Part shown: positions 1 to 12,100 of the stretch, piece by piece
Numbering within the stretch: the first letter of the stretch is position 1
How the letters are laid out: every line of letters begins with the position of its first letter
Assembly (NCBI GenBank): GCA_037349105.1
Contig: JAYJMM010000090.1
Coordinates: forward strand, 608,001 to 672,000
Origin: Limnomonas spitsbergensis
Taxonomy: Eukaryota; Chlorophyta; Chlorophyceae; Chlamydomonadales
Direction: 5' to 3'
DNA length: 64,000 nt
The notes under the pieces: model-generated
The model's database searches: none
What the model was told of the DNA's origin: nothing
Seen by the model: only the letters and a program-made list of their open reading frames with translations
Position numbers and translations under genes: made by a program

Positions 1-748
1 CCAAAGTAGCCATGCCTCCATGCAGCATGCATGCATATTAGTCAGGACTAAGGACCATGCAAATTGCTATGGCTAAACAGTCAGTGATCGATGCAGTCCC
101 CAAATCCTGAACTGTCCAAACAGTAACAACTTCAGTCAGTACGGTTGTTGCCATGCATAACTAATTCCCCCTCAAGTTTTCCCCCTTGCTCTTCAAATCT
201 GCAACCTTGCTTGATACCGTCGGTATGCAGAATTTGGCGACTTAAGCTCAGGGTTCCCCGGGTGAAGGCTGGATTTCCTTAGCTCGTGCTGAATTGCTGA
301 TCGATCGGACGACTCGGAAACCGTAGTCACGGACGTGTTTCGTTGTTTTCGGAGTTCGTTGTTCTTTGAAACAGCCAATTGATTGATAGCATAAATATTT
401 CCCTGTCACTTCGTTGCAATGGGCTTAAGGCTTCGTCCGGAGCCAAAAAAGCCTAGCTAGCTTGCATTGCTTGCAATGCCATCGCGAATTGGAAGACAAC
501 TTGGAGGGGTCAGATGGTTTACGCGTTTCCTGAGGTTATCAACGAATATGTCTAGAACGTCAGCGACGTCCTCAGTTCTATCGGACATGTGACGGTACCG
601 TATGTAGGCGTACTATCGCGTGGTTGTTGATTCCCGCCCCCTGTGGCCTCTAAGCAACACGTGTGCAAGGGCTGCATGGCCTGCCATGTCGCCCGGAAGG
701 GCTGCACACACATTTCATGCATGGTGAGCCGGATCGGAGCAGTATTGC
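1..748. other. Intergenic DNA, no gene recognised
   Basis: No convincing coding region, RNA gene or repeat array is visible. Short open frames here have no start context, no recognisable motif and no splice support. Confidence 0.5.
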
Positions 749-785
749 CGTATCCGGAGCGGAGCAGCGATCCGCTCCGGATACG
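749..785. repeat. Perfect 15-bp inverted repeat (hairpin)
   Basis: Two 15-base arms (749-763 and 771-785, core TATCCGGAGCGGA) are exact reverse complements around a 7-base loop. It lies just upstream of a dispersed repeat fragment. It could be the end of a small mobile element or a cruciform; no function can be assigned. Confidence 0.7.
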
Positions 786-836
786 AAACAGGTTTTGCCG
801 TATTGTGCTACCTTGCCCCAGCCCCCATCGCCAAGT

Positions 837-985
837 TGAGCGTATGGACAACGGTATGGGTATTGAAACTTGAAAGACGTATGCATACGTAAATTATCCA
901 TACGTACGTCATACGCGTACGGGCATCTGCCCATTCAGACCTTGTTGCGACATGTTTGACTAGACTTCTAGACGCCTACATTGAT
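837..985 (+). repeat. Dispersed repeat R1, 3' part, copy 1
   Basis: The stretch is nearly identical to 21375-21535, sharing the run from CCAAGTTGAGCGTATGGACA through GACGCCTACATTGATAT with small insertions. Only the 3' part of the repeat is present here. The family is rich in ATACGTACGTCATACGCGTA-like alternating sequence and may be a non-autonomous DNA element. Confidence 0.75.
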
Positions 986-1756
986 ATAGAAAAAGCAGGG
1001 GACATGCGCGCGTCTCTAGTGAGAAGGCTGATCCGATAGAAGCTCGCATGACTGGTGCCACTGAGCAACGACCAGAAGATTGGAGCATGTCAGCATGTTG
1101 CTGCATAGCCCGGTCTAGTTGCTCCGGTGTGCTGGAGGTGAGCCCTGCCAACCACAAGGGATAGGCCGGCATATGCCATGACCAGCTGCTGGGACCGTAA
1201 GCCGCCGAAACGTCGCCTTGCGCTCATTTACACAAGGCAGCTTCGAAAGGGTGTACATTGCGCTCACATTCCAACGGCCGCACAATGTGAATTGAAAAGT
1301 GTAAATCTAGTGTTTGGGGGTCGGGGAGGGACTGAGGATGGATATCGGGTGAGCAGCCGTCGTGGTAGACAATTAGTTATGCTTAGAACAGTGCATACCC
1401 GATGGGCCCTGCTGAACATGTTTACTTCGGGCTACCTGGTTCAAGTCCACGGCGGGTGCCGTGCTGGCGCAAGCCAAGAGCCGCACTAGCCAGAGGGAGT
1501 GTGCTTGTGTGCACATTGTTTTGCGAATGCGGCTCAGCGCGATCAGCGGCACTGCTAATACCAGAGGACGGCGCAACGGTCAGCTGCGAGAGGCACGTTG
1601 CTGCCAGCGGTGTTAGGCACGGGGGGATAGCGAGCAGGTGGAGGATGCGCTACATGTTTGCTTCTAGTGCCCTAGTGCCAGGGAGCAGTTACGGGAGCGG
1701 GGGTGGGCAGGTCCTCCGGGCGCTGCCACTAACTTCCACTAGTATTACCAGACTGA
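986..1756. other. Intergenic DNA, no gene recognised
   Basis: Open frames up to 139 codons occur, but none carries a recognisable motif or plausible exon structure. I see no gene here. Confidence 0.4.
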
Positions 1757-2360
1757 GCAAGGGTGGGATGCACTTGCTTTTGTGGACTGTGTTGTGGGCG
1801 TTGTTGAGGGTTAGTCTCTAGGGATTCTGAGGCGCCGGTGTCGAATGCCTTTCCGGCCTTCTCTTTTGGTCCTTTCTTTTGTTGTTGTTGTTTGACCCCT
1901 TTTTCGTTTCTTCTCTTCTCCCTTCTGATCAGTGGCGCGCCCTCGCGGCCAAGCAGGGGTGGGATACGCTTGTTTTTGTGGACTTTTCTTTTCTTAGATG
2001 CTTTGTTGAGGGCTGGTCTATAGTGGACCTCAGGTGTCGGACTTGGTCTTCTTTACCTTCCCGGCCTCTCCTTAAATTTCTTTCCCCCTCTCTTCCTTTT
2101 AGTTCCTTCTTTACTCCCTTCTGTACAGTTGGGCGCCCACGCACGCGGCCGAGCTTTGAGCGGGCCGAGAGGTGTAAAGTTATTATTGACTTAAGGCTAC
2201 CTTTTCCTTTGGGGGGGGGAGGTAGTTATTTCCTTTGTTTTCTTCTCCTTCTTTCCCTCTTAACTGAACTATATTTTCTTCCAACGAGACAGTCGGGCGC
2301 CCACGCGGCCGAGCCTTTTTTGAGCATGGCCCATATGTGTAATGTCATTGACCCGCTGGG
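1757..2360 (+). repeat. Imperfect tandem duplication, about three units of 160-196 bp
   Basis: GGGTGGGATGCACTTGCTTT at 1764 recurs in altered form at 1959. The block CAGTTGGGCGCCCACGC at 2127 recurs at 2290 and, altered, at 1930. A 33-base part of the unit (2041-2073) reappears at 46828-46860 with one mismatch, so the unit is a dispersed element and not just local. Confidence 0.55.
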
Positions 2361-2491
2361 CCCTGCTGAACGCTCGGCCACGTGGGATTGGTAGGAATGA
2401 CTAGGCTCAATTCCAGCTAGCATGCACAGCCTGGTCTATGGTGCAAGGATGATATGGTCCCTTGTCAGGGGTTCAAGGATGTGGACTTATG

Positions 2492-2561
2492 TGTCCATAG
2501 TCAAACGGTTATGATTCTCGCCTTCCAAGCGAGTGGCCTGGGATCGACTCCCAGTGGACAC
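2492..2561 (+). tRNA. tRNA-Gly(UCC)-like gene
   Basis: The sequence folds as a tRNA. A 7-bp acceptor stem (TGTCCAT with GTGGACA, one G-U pair) brackets an anticodon stem CTCGC/GCGAG with loop CTTCCAA (anticodon UCC) and a T stem CTGGG/CCCAG. The internal A-box region (AGTCAAACGGTTATGAT) resembles plant tRNA-Gly(UCC). A TTTT tract four bases downstream would serve as a Pol III terminator. Two oddities are visible: the first base is T rather than G, and the T-loop reads ATCGACT where TTCGACT is usual. It may therefore be a diverged or decaying copy. Confidence 0.65.
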
Positions 2562-3861
2562 ACTTTTCGGGCGGCGGTCAGAACATGGCTTTGTGACGCC
2601 CGGAATGGGAAAGCCTCCCTCCTTTCCGTCTTCAGTGCAGAGTGCAGCACGTACTACAGTTTACTGGCAGGGCCGGTGAGTGCTGCCTTGCTTTTTCGTG
2701 TATGTTATGATGGGTCAGAGTAGCGCGTGTTTGCCTGTCGCCCTCGCCCAGCTAACCAGCTACACGAGCTAGCTACCGACTACACAGCAAGCACGAGCTG
2801 GGAACCTATATTAAAAACGTGTCGAGTTGCAATATTAATTGACAAGGGAATACTTTGTGTACTGGTGCCGTAGAAGCGGGTAGAGTTTGCGCACCCCTAT
2901 TTTCCATTTTGTAACAGAGTGGCACTTATAATGCCTTAGACTGCCTCTTTGTTTTCATGCCTATTGTATCCATGCTAGTAGCTAGGATATGAAACCATTA
3001 GTTTTGCTAGTTCGCCTATTACTCTAGGCGGATTGAAGCCGTTTCCGTTTGTGTCTCTTTTCCGAATCTCCTGCCGAAGTTCGGTGATTACTATAACTGC
3101 CATGACACTTTGACACCATGACATGCTGACTAAGTTCCATGACACTCTGACTGTGTCCATGACTCTACTATGCATAGTAGTAATTGTTATTTGTCATCAT
3201 AGACTAGGGCCTGCCTAGTCTGCCTTGTCTACTTATACTCTGGCCTTCTAGTTTCAAGTAGATTGTTATTGTATCATTTGACTGCACAGTTGTTACTACG
3301 TTGTAACAAGAGGCTGCCACATCGTCCCCGACTCCCCGACTCTGAGACTCCCCGGTTTCCCAGTCGCTTGAAGACTCGCTCTCTCAAGTAAGAGTTGCTC
3401 CTGTTATACATTTTATCGGAATCACCGCGCATGCCAAAAACATGCCACATGCACACCGAAAACATGAAAATAATTCTATTTTCCGGCCGCACAACGGCAA
3501 TTTTGACTTGTTTTCGACTGCATTTTTATGAGTCCGTGCACATAGTAGCCCATGTCTGACTGGTTAGCGCAGCTAGCTGGTTTTGAATCAATTTTAAACC
3601 GCGCAGCTAGTCTGTCCACCCCAACAAATAGTTAATTGATATCCATGTAGACGTTAATACGTTATCTGCCTTCGCGTGAGGCAATAAGTGGGTGAGGCAA
3701 TAAGTGGGCTCCTTTGTCGCAATGAAGCCCGTGTGAAGGTGAGGACGGTTGCACAAAGTGTGAGCACTTCTTCGTGTGCCGATTTAAAGGTGAGTGATAC
3801 AATATGCATAACGGAAACTTATTACCTAGCGCAATATCGTACCACTCCAAATAAGTAGATA
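2562..3861. other. Intergenic DNA, no gene recognised
   Basis: The stretch is AT-richer than most of the window. It contains a few short runs such as repeated CATGACAC near 3100-3150, but no supported gene or RNA. Confidence 0.4.
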
Positions 3862-4345
3862 TGAGCTTTCCACTTTACCCCAGACTACCCAGACCTTTCC
3901 ACTTCACCCCGGGGTTTTCCACTTCACCCCATGGCTTTCCACTTCACCCCAGACCTTTCCACTTCACCCCGGGGTTTTCCACTTCACCCCATGGCTTTCC
4001 ACTTCACTCGAGGGCTTTCCATTTCACCCCAGGTACCCTAGGTACCCCAGAGCTTTTGACTTCACCATGGGGCTTTTCACTTCACTTCATGGCTTTCCAC
4101 TTCACCCCGGGGCTTTCCGCTTTACCCCCAGATTTTCCACTTCACTCAAGGGCTTTCCACTTTACCTTTGGGCTTACCGCTTCACCTCATGGCTTTCCAT
4201 TTCACCCCAGGGCTTTCCACTCCACCCTGGGGCTTTATTCCACTTCACCCTAGGGCTTTATTAAGTACACTTCACCCCAGGGCTTTCCACTTCACCTCAT
4301 GAGTGGCTTTCCACTTCACCCCAAGGCTTTCCATTTCCCCAAGAC
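3862..4345 (+). repeat. Minisatellite, about 19-20 bp unit
   Basis: About two dozen imperfect copies of a unit close to GGGCTTTCCACTTCACCCC lie in tandem. Long open frames across it are products of the repeat and not genes. Confidence 0.9.
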
Positions 4346-4453
4346 AAGCAGCGATAATGGCGGTGTCGAGGGACATTAAGGCCAAGCTGTCAATTGTATA
4401 TAGCAAGGACTCCGCCCGTTTGTGTTCCTTTACCGGCCTGCATGAATGTGGCA

Positions 4454-4611
4454 TCAGTGATGCACATACGCTCACGTATGGACGATTTTCGTGGATACGG
4501 TCGCACGTATGGACGAAAGATTATGTATCTTATGATACGCTTTTAGCTAAGAGTGTGGATTGGTGTGGGCAGTTATTTCGTATTTTCTCACGTTTCTTGC
4601 GCTGGAGGTAG
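4454..4611 (+). repeat. Dispersed repeat R1, left half, interrupted by the retrotransposon
   Basis: This matches 22889-23040 almost base for base (CAGTGATGCACATACGCTCA onward, both ending in a CGTTTC.T.CGCT..A.GTAG run). The repeat resumes at 21254 on the far side of the LTR element, which identifies the insertion site. Confidence 0.85.
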
Positions 4612-5411
4612 TGTCGCGGCACAGAGGTGCACCCTAAGGAATGGGTGCACCAAGCGAAAAGAACACAAGACATTGAGTAAGAGTAAACAAGTACTAATAA
4701 ACTCTTACAGAGCTTATAGTAAGAGCTTCTCGATCCACTGCTGTAACTCAGTGAAATCAGCTCGATAACAGGTGATAGCTCTTGCTACTTCACCTGGACT
4801 TCTTCGATACTGTTGACAAGATCTCGTAAAGCCTCGACACTTGAGGTACTTATGGGTTTCTTGGGACGATCTTGGGCGATTGTGGCCGTTGATCTGTGTG
4901 ATGAGTCGCTTGCTTGGCGACTTCTGATGAGTGAAGATATCTCTGATAAATCAGACGGTCGACTTGGAGCCAAAGGAAAGGCTGTAGATTGGAGGTGTGA
5001 TGGTGGGTTGGTGGTAATATCCAGCTGTAAGACTGGAGATATGCCTTGTTAAGAGGCAGGAATAACGCTAATTGCTGCTGATGGTCGACTGTTGGCCTAG
5101 ATGCTCTGCCAGCTTCGTATCAGGAGACTTGTTGATTGCTTATAGAGTCGCTGTTGGCCTAGTTGCTCTGCCAGTTTCCCCTTAGTAAGACTTGGATTGA
5201 CGATTAACTTGCAGATTGATAATCAGGAACAATAGCTAGAAACGTTAGGTGTCTATTGTAGGCCGTGAGATCAAAGTAAGAAAGAAAAAGTAAAGGACCC
5301 AGATCGGAATCCTCTAAGTCGGCACCCACACTTGTTCAGGTTCACACACAACTCCCAACCGAAAAAGCAGTTGGCGCAGTCAAACGCACGGTGCAGTCAT
5401 ACGTCGTGACA
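4612..5411 (-). repeat. 3' LTR (left), 800 bp including a 63-bp terminal block
   Basis: On the minus strand it starts TGTCACGACG and ends GCCGCGACA, imperfect inverted ends. Positions 4684-5411 match the right LTR. Positions 4612-4683, at the element's outer end, have no counterpart in the right LTR. They consist of a 9-base joint (4675-4683) and a 63-base block (4612-4674) that is repeated exactly at 5414-5476. The LTR also contains a short hairpin CTCTTAC/GTAAGAG near 4700-4727. Confidence 0.88.
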
Positions 5412-5413
5412 GC

Positions 5414-5476
5414 TGTCGCGGCACAGAGGTGCACCCTAAGGAATGGGTGCACCAAGCGAAAAGAACACAAGACATT
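5414..5476 (-). repeat. 63-bp block between polypurine tract and 3' LTR body
   Basis: This is an exact copy of 4612-4674. On the minus strand it follows the G8 tract directly (G8-AA-TGTCTTG) and ends GACA, two bases (GC) before the LTR body start TGTCACG. If plus-strand synthesis starts after the tract, this block would belong to the LTR start. That conflicts with its absence from the right LTR. Confidence 0.8.
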
Positions 5477-5484
5477 CCCCCCCC
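5477..5484 (-). promoter_or_regulatory. Polypurine tract (plus-strand primer)
   Basis: Eight consecutive G on the minus strand, followed by AATG, lie just inside the 3' LTR region. This is the expected place and composition for the primer of plus-strand DNA synthesis in an LTR element. Confidence 0.75.
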
Positions 5485-6179
5485 AGGTCGAAAAACACTG
5501 GAGGCAAAAATAAACAAGTACGACAGCGTTTTAAGAACTGCGTATTGTTATCAGACTTCCCACCCCTGGGCCCTGCCCAGAGTCCATGGGGCACAAGTAC
5601 CGGTAGGAAAAATAACCTCCGATATAATGCGTACGTTAGCTGTGACTTTTACGCATTACCGTAACTCGCCACAGTCGCTTTAAGGGACCCTCTTCAAGCT
5701 GAAGAGCCCAGTTCTCCTAACCATCGGTACTGTTCACCTTCCCCCAGGGCCCAATCGACCCCAAGTCCAGAAGACTACATCAGCCCTGCTCTAGTGCAAT
5801 TGGTTTCCCAATCCACACCATCTCAAACTTCCCGACCACCTAACTAACACCTGATCGAGGATGCCTATAGGCTCGCGCCAGACATATGAGAATGCCACCT
5901 CGCGGTAGACACCTCCTAAACCCTAAAAGTGCGTATTATGCACAACAACCTTTCCCCCCCAGATATTGAAAACTGCACACAATTTTATTTGTTTTGTTTT
6001 GTTTGAAATCAAGTATCATCCTAAACATCAGTTTCTGCACCAGTAAAGTCAAATCCCATTTCCCAGAAGCCCCCCCCCCCAGATCCAGTGAAAATTCCGC
6101 TCAGATACACAGTCAATTGTCAAAGTCAACGAAGGAAACTCAGTTATATTCTGTCACAAGAAAGCAGTACGCTAATGTA
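5485..6179 (-). other. Non-coding 3' region of the retrotransposon
   Basis: About 700 bases lie between the Pol stop and the polypurine tract with no credible ORF. The region carries two further G tracts on the minus strand (7 G at 5954-5960 and 11 G at 6070-6080), each preceded by ATCT, plus a T-rich stretch near 5983-6003. Confidence 0.6.
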
Positions 6180-9100
6180 TCAACGGATGAACGTGTGCAT
6201 TGGTGGGATCATGCGAGCACGGATAGCTGCCGATGCAAACACCAGGATCCATACTTTATTGCTACAGCAACCGTGAATGGACCGGTTAACTCCCAGACCT
6301 GCTGTGAAGCTGACAGACTGCAAAATGACAAGCCGCCTTTCTCTCCGTAGCTGGGACAGCCACTCAAACCTAGCAGGGTGGCACTTTAGGAAATCTTGAC
6401 TGACTAGGCAGCAGGCCACATGACGCGCGTACTTGACCGCAAGAGCACAGGAGATGTCAGCGTATTCAGCCGGAGGGTTTGTGATAAGAACGTGCAGCCC
6501 ATGCTGTCGCAGCAGAAACTCGTAGGTGGAGGGTTGCAGCGGATCAGAACAGTAGTCTGCAGGGACGCTGACACCGATGCCCGAATTGGTAAGAACATGG
6601 AGGGATCGAGGGTAAGGGTAAAGCTGGCTGTTCTGCAGAAGTTCAGTGGCTTGCCCATTATCCTTGAACAGCAAGAGAATGCTGGGGGACAGGGATAGGT
6701 CAAGGCAGTCCAGCAGGGTGTTGCAGTCGCTGTCTTCAATGGTGAGAGGTGAAGGAGGGTCGAGTTGGTACGAACATCCTCCCGGCACCCTGTTGCCCAA
6801 GTAGACCGCAGCCTCATCGCGCTCTCGCCACACTCCAGGCATCAAAGACTTGAGGGCATCCACCGCATCTCCGCGAACACCCCAGTTGATGAAATCTGAG
6901 GGCACCCAAGGATGAGTGACATGACTTTCGAACCTCTTGTTGGGGACGCGGATTCTCACGGATGCACGGGTAGGGCGCTGATCATCAGGTTGCGCCTCCT
7001 CAGTGATTTCCCCTTTGCTGACAACTGCGCCAATCCCGACAGGCTCATTCGCATTGCTTCCGGCACCGCCTGCGGCGGTCCCGGCAAGACAATCTGCGTC
7101 ATCTTCCCTGTCTTCGGCGGGTCCTTCTCCTTCATCCTCACCAAGGCCACCGCCATTGGCGGCTCCCATCACCCTTCCTGCCTTCTTTTGCTTAGCAGGC
7201 CGCAGCTGGTAACCTGTCACAGCGGCCGCTGGTTCCTCCAGCTCCGCCGCAACATCACGTCTTGCAGCACCAGTAGCATCAGCTCCAGCAGTCCTACATT
7301 GCTCACAAATCCAGTAACCAGCAGGGACAGTAGTAAGCCGTGGTACCAAACAATACGTGTGAGTGCCTCGACCACAACTGCCACACAGAATCATTTTCTT
7401 AGCATTATCAGGCAGCAGACATCTCTGGCAAGGGAAGTCTAGTGCTGGCTTTTGCCATCTTTTGGATGGGGGTAAGAGTCCCTCTATGGGCAAATGACAT
7501 GGTGCGCAGTTAATAGCATTCTCAGCCACAGTCACCCCATTGCGACCAACCAGGATAATGACTCCACTTGGCCGGACATCAAACACTCGAAGCACGTAAG
7601 GTCTTGCAGTGGAATGCAGCCGGTTCTCATCCCGCACATACACAAACTGCCCCTCAGTATACTTAGCTATTGATGGGAGGTAACCTCCACTACGAAGCCT
7701 TGCGTAACGCAGGGTATCTCGCTGTTGAGCAACCAGAAGATTCTGGCCGACCATTACGCAGTTCTTGGCTAGCAATTCAGAACGGGACAGTACAAGTTCA
7801 GCAGCAGCATCCACATCCAGGTAATCCACTGCCTGATCCCCATTCAACCTTTCCATGATAGCGGGAGGGATGACTGGTTCACAGGAAAACAGCAGCTGGT
7901 AGGGACTCATCAAGGTGCTGGCATGCTTTGTGACTCGGTACCCGAGTGCTATCCAGGGCAAATACATGTCCCATTCTCGAGGTTCTCTTGACACATGCAA
8001 ATGCCTTGATAATGCAGTTTTTACTGTCTTCACCAGCCTCTCCGCTTGCCCATTGGCTTGGGGGTGGAAAGAACTGGTAACTCTATGATCAATCATGGCA
8101 CGAACGAGCAGTGAGTCCATTTCACCTTGAAATTCCCCACCACCGTCGGTGACAACTTCAGCGCATGCCCCAAATCGTGCCAGTATGCCGTGCAGGAAAT
8201 GGTAAGCTACTTCTTTAGATGATTTAGCAGTCATAGGAAATACCTCAATCCATTTAGAGTAGCTTTCTACAGCTACCATAACATAGGTGTGGCCACGGTT
8301 AGAGGCCGTGTAAGGACCAGAAAGATCCAGGTGCCAGCGGTACATAAGTCCTCTGATGGGTAAGGGATGCATAACGGGCTGCATAGCATTAAACGATACT
8401 TTAGTATAATCACAGGCCTCGCAGCACTGGACCACTCTTTTGCAGTCGTTATATAAACCAACCCACCAGTGAGTCATCATGACAAGCCCCGTTGTGCGGC
8501 GCCTGCCATAATGACCATTTTCTACATGCATTTTGTGCACGAGTGCCAACCGGTCACCAGGGGGTGGTACCACCTTGGTTGTACCGCCTGGCATTCGTCG
8601 ATATAGAATATTCTTTTCTGAAGACCAGAGATAGAGCGCAGCTCGTCGTTGAAGACGCTTGCGTTCTACAGGGGTCAGCAAGGGCAACATTGTGTCAGTG
8701 GAACGCCTCAAATATTGCATAGCATTGTTATCCAACCAGATATCTGCAAATGATTGAGACTCTTCCTCACGAGTCATGGGTTGTTCTATGAACTCAGCCG
8801 CTAAGGACTGAGCTGCATGTAAGATCAGAGAATCTCCAGCAGCAAATAAATGATTAAGCTGCTGAGATATCTGATCACTATCCCCCCCCAGCTCCAGTCC
8901 TGAAGTGGCAAAGGAGTGAGGTAGAAAGTTATTGAATGCAGAAAAAATTTCCTGCGAAGGCGGAACATTTGCAAATCGAATTGCAATTCCAACAGCAAGC
9001 AGATGACTGACAGCATTAGCATCAAAAGCACCTCCAACTATCCTGTGACGCACAGAAAAGATCAGATCTTTGCCAGCAGTACAGTCAGTCTCATATCCCA

Positions 9101-12100
9101 TGGCACGTTCACGCTCATGAATAGTCAGGGCGTGTCTAGTGACAATTCCTGCTTGATCAGTTTCTAAAACAAGTCCAGGTTCATATTCAGGGTTGGGACG
9201 GAACGCATAAGATTCAATCCTAGCAACCATTGTAGGAAAAACTCGTAGAGGTTCGTTCAATATATTGGCTGGATGATATGGGTACCTGTTGACTTTAAAA
9301 CAGGTACGGGGATTTCTTCCATGGTCCAATATGTCAGTCAGGCGCAATGTATCATCACGGACAAAGGACATCATAACCAACTGCAAAGAAGCAGGGGAAC
9401 ATATATTTTGCCAATAATTACGCAGCCTGTGGGCATAGCTACCTACAGCAACAGCGTCAAAACACACAGTGTGTCCCAGCCTCTCCGTAAGTTCTTGGAA
9501 TCCTGCTGTCATAGCCTGCGATTTTGCAATAGCAAATTGTACAGCAACATTCTCAATTAGGTACATGGGTGGTCGTCTCCCTTGTTGCATATGCTGCAGA
9601 GATCCTAGAATTTTAATAAGAGGGAAAAATGTGGAACTTTTCTCTCCTTGTAATCCTGTACGTTTTCCTGCAGAGGACAGGTCAGTGCACATAAACCCTG
9701 CTGTTAGCATCCATTGGGTACCATCAAGACATCCAATATTAATGAGATGTCTTTCATTTATTTCGTACACATCCTGCGGCAATTGGTTGAATGTGCCAGC
9801 AATAGCATCATGACCCAACAGATTGGGATATTCCTCCATGAGCAACTTCAGTCTGTGTTTGGCACAAACCCTTGCACCATTATCAATGTCAGCATAGTAA
9901 TAGTGGTTGATGCGGATGCCATTTCTCAGCATGCATTCTAACCCTCCGCACATACCACCAAACAGTTCAATCAGTGACACACCTTCTTGCACAGCAGTAA
10001 GAATGCTGGTTTGAGGAACAGGTGTAGAATTTATTGAGCGAATCCCTTTTCCAGTAGGATTGCCTTCTTCTGACAGTTCTTGCACCTGTAGTGAAGTATA
10101 GTGGGAAGGAGGCAAATCCTGCAAAAGCAAACGGCAATCTTCAACTCTTGAAGAAGCTGTTCCCCTCAGAGCTTTTTGTTTCTCCGACAGCGTGTCCATC
10201 TGCGGCACATGAATGCGAGTGGAAAATGAGGAAATGCCATTGATTTCAAAATCAAAGGCAGCTGCAGTATCAAATGCATTACAGCAACTCATATCATCCG
10301 TGTCATCAGGAATCATCAGTTTAGTAGCCAACGAATGAATGTGGTTTGTAACAGATGAGCCGAAGGTGGGAGAAGGCCATATGGCTCGGGTTCTAGGTAG
10401 GCCTGGCCACTCGGTAGGTGAAGGAAAAGACATTTCAGCATCCTCAGAAATCATTTGCAATCCAGCAACACCTTGCTCCTTATCAGGAGCTGGATCAGGA
10501 TCTATTGCAGGACCAAATGGTTCTATGGCAAATCCCCACGGGACTGCACTCTGGGGCGTTCTTGACAAACAAGCAGCCATAAGGGAATACGCTCTTTTAG
10601 AACTATTAGCAGTCAAATCAGTGTCTACACCTGATCCACAGAATGCAGAGTTGTAGTAAAAGGGCCACGTCGTTGCGAAGTGACTCTCTTTTGTGCCTGT
10701 CCAGTCCAGATCTGACTGAACAGGGAACCTGCTGGGGACATCGGCAACAATATGTTTAACACCTGGTTTGTATTCAAGCTCATATGAGAACGGCGAGAGC
10801 ATGACAGACCAGCGGGCATACTGCCCCTCTAATTCTTTATTAGACATAAGCCAAGACAACCCTTTATGATCGCTTATTATTAGAAATGGTATTTTAGCCC
10901 CAAGCAGATAATAGCGGAAGGCTCTCACTCCCCATACTGCGGCTAACATTTCTCCCTTGTAAGACCCATAATTAGCCTCATGCACATTGCAAGTCCTGCT
11001 GATGCAGGCTACTAGATATTCCTTTCCATCATCATCTTTTTGACCCAGAACAGCTGACATGCCTTTCTGGGACCAATCTGTGTGAAGGATGTAACGGCGA
11101 TTTTTATCAGGTGTGCGCAATGCGTTACCAGGTTTGCAGAGTTCATCTTTTAGGTGTTCCCATGCCTTATCCCTCTCAGCTGTCCACAGCCAAGGAGTGT
11201 CCTTCTTAAACAACTCTGTAAGGGGGCTGGAGATGACAGAAAAGTTAGGAACATAACATCGATAATAATTAGCAAAGCCAATGACACGACGCAGTTCATG
11301 CACAGTAGTGGGCGTGGGTAAAGCCCTGATTGCCAAGACCTTGGTTTCACTAGGTGAAATACCTGTGGTTCCAATCATATGGCCCAGGTACTCCAGGCTG
11401 TTAAACAGAAACTTGCATTTTCCTGGATGCACCTTCATATGACAATTCTTGAGGGCAGCAAACAGTAATTTCAGTGCAGCTTTGTGTGATGCAAGATCTT
11501 TGGTAAAGACCAGGATATCATCTATAAAACATACACAACAGTGATCAAGGCCTGCTTCAGTTATTACAGTATTCATGACTCTCTGGAAGTATGCAGGCAT
11601 ATTAGTAAGGCCAAAGGTATTTCGGTTAGTTTTCCAACACCGATCATTCCACCAGAACGCAGTCATGTCCCTGCATTCATTAGACAGTGAAGTTTGACCG
11701 AAACCAGATTTCATATCACAAACGGAGAATACAGTACAACCTTCAGTTCTTCCAAACAGTTCTTCAGGCAGGGGTAGAGGGTACACATCAGGAGGTGTAA
11801 AGGCATTAATACCTCCAGATGCTTTACCATAATTAATACAGCATCTTTTATCAGTCCACGCGCCAGTCACGGGATCCTTCTTGGCAGCTATAACTGCTTC
11901 ATGTATCATAAGGGGCCGAGGACACTCACTGATGAATCCAGCTTCCATGAGAGGGGTCATGTGTTCGTCCATAACTTCTTTCTCCATGGGTGACCTCCTG
12001 CGAGCCTTTCTGAGAATAATACCTGGGGGCAAAGTTATAGTCTCTCCAGGGGGACCTATGGTGAAGGGAAGAACTGATCCTTCATAACCTGTCAAGTCAG

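Noticed and set aside
4785..5052. Small ORFs of 62 and 79 codons, duplicated at 20621-20888
   Set aside because: Both lie in the LTRs and are copied only because the LTRs are; they have no recognisable content.
8881..8889. C8 tract as another polypurine/regulatory module
   Set aside because: It lies inside the Pol coding region (LELGGDS) without the AAGTGTG or hairpin seen at the two intergenic sites.
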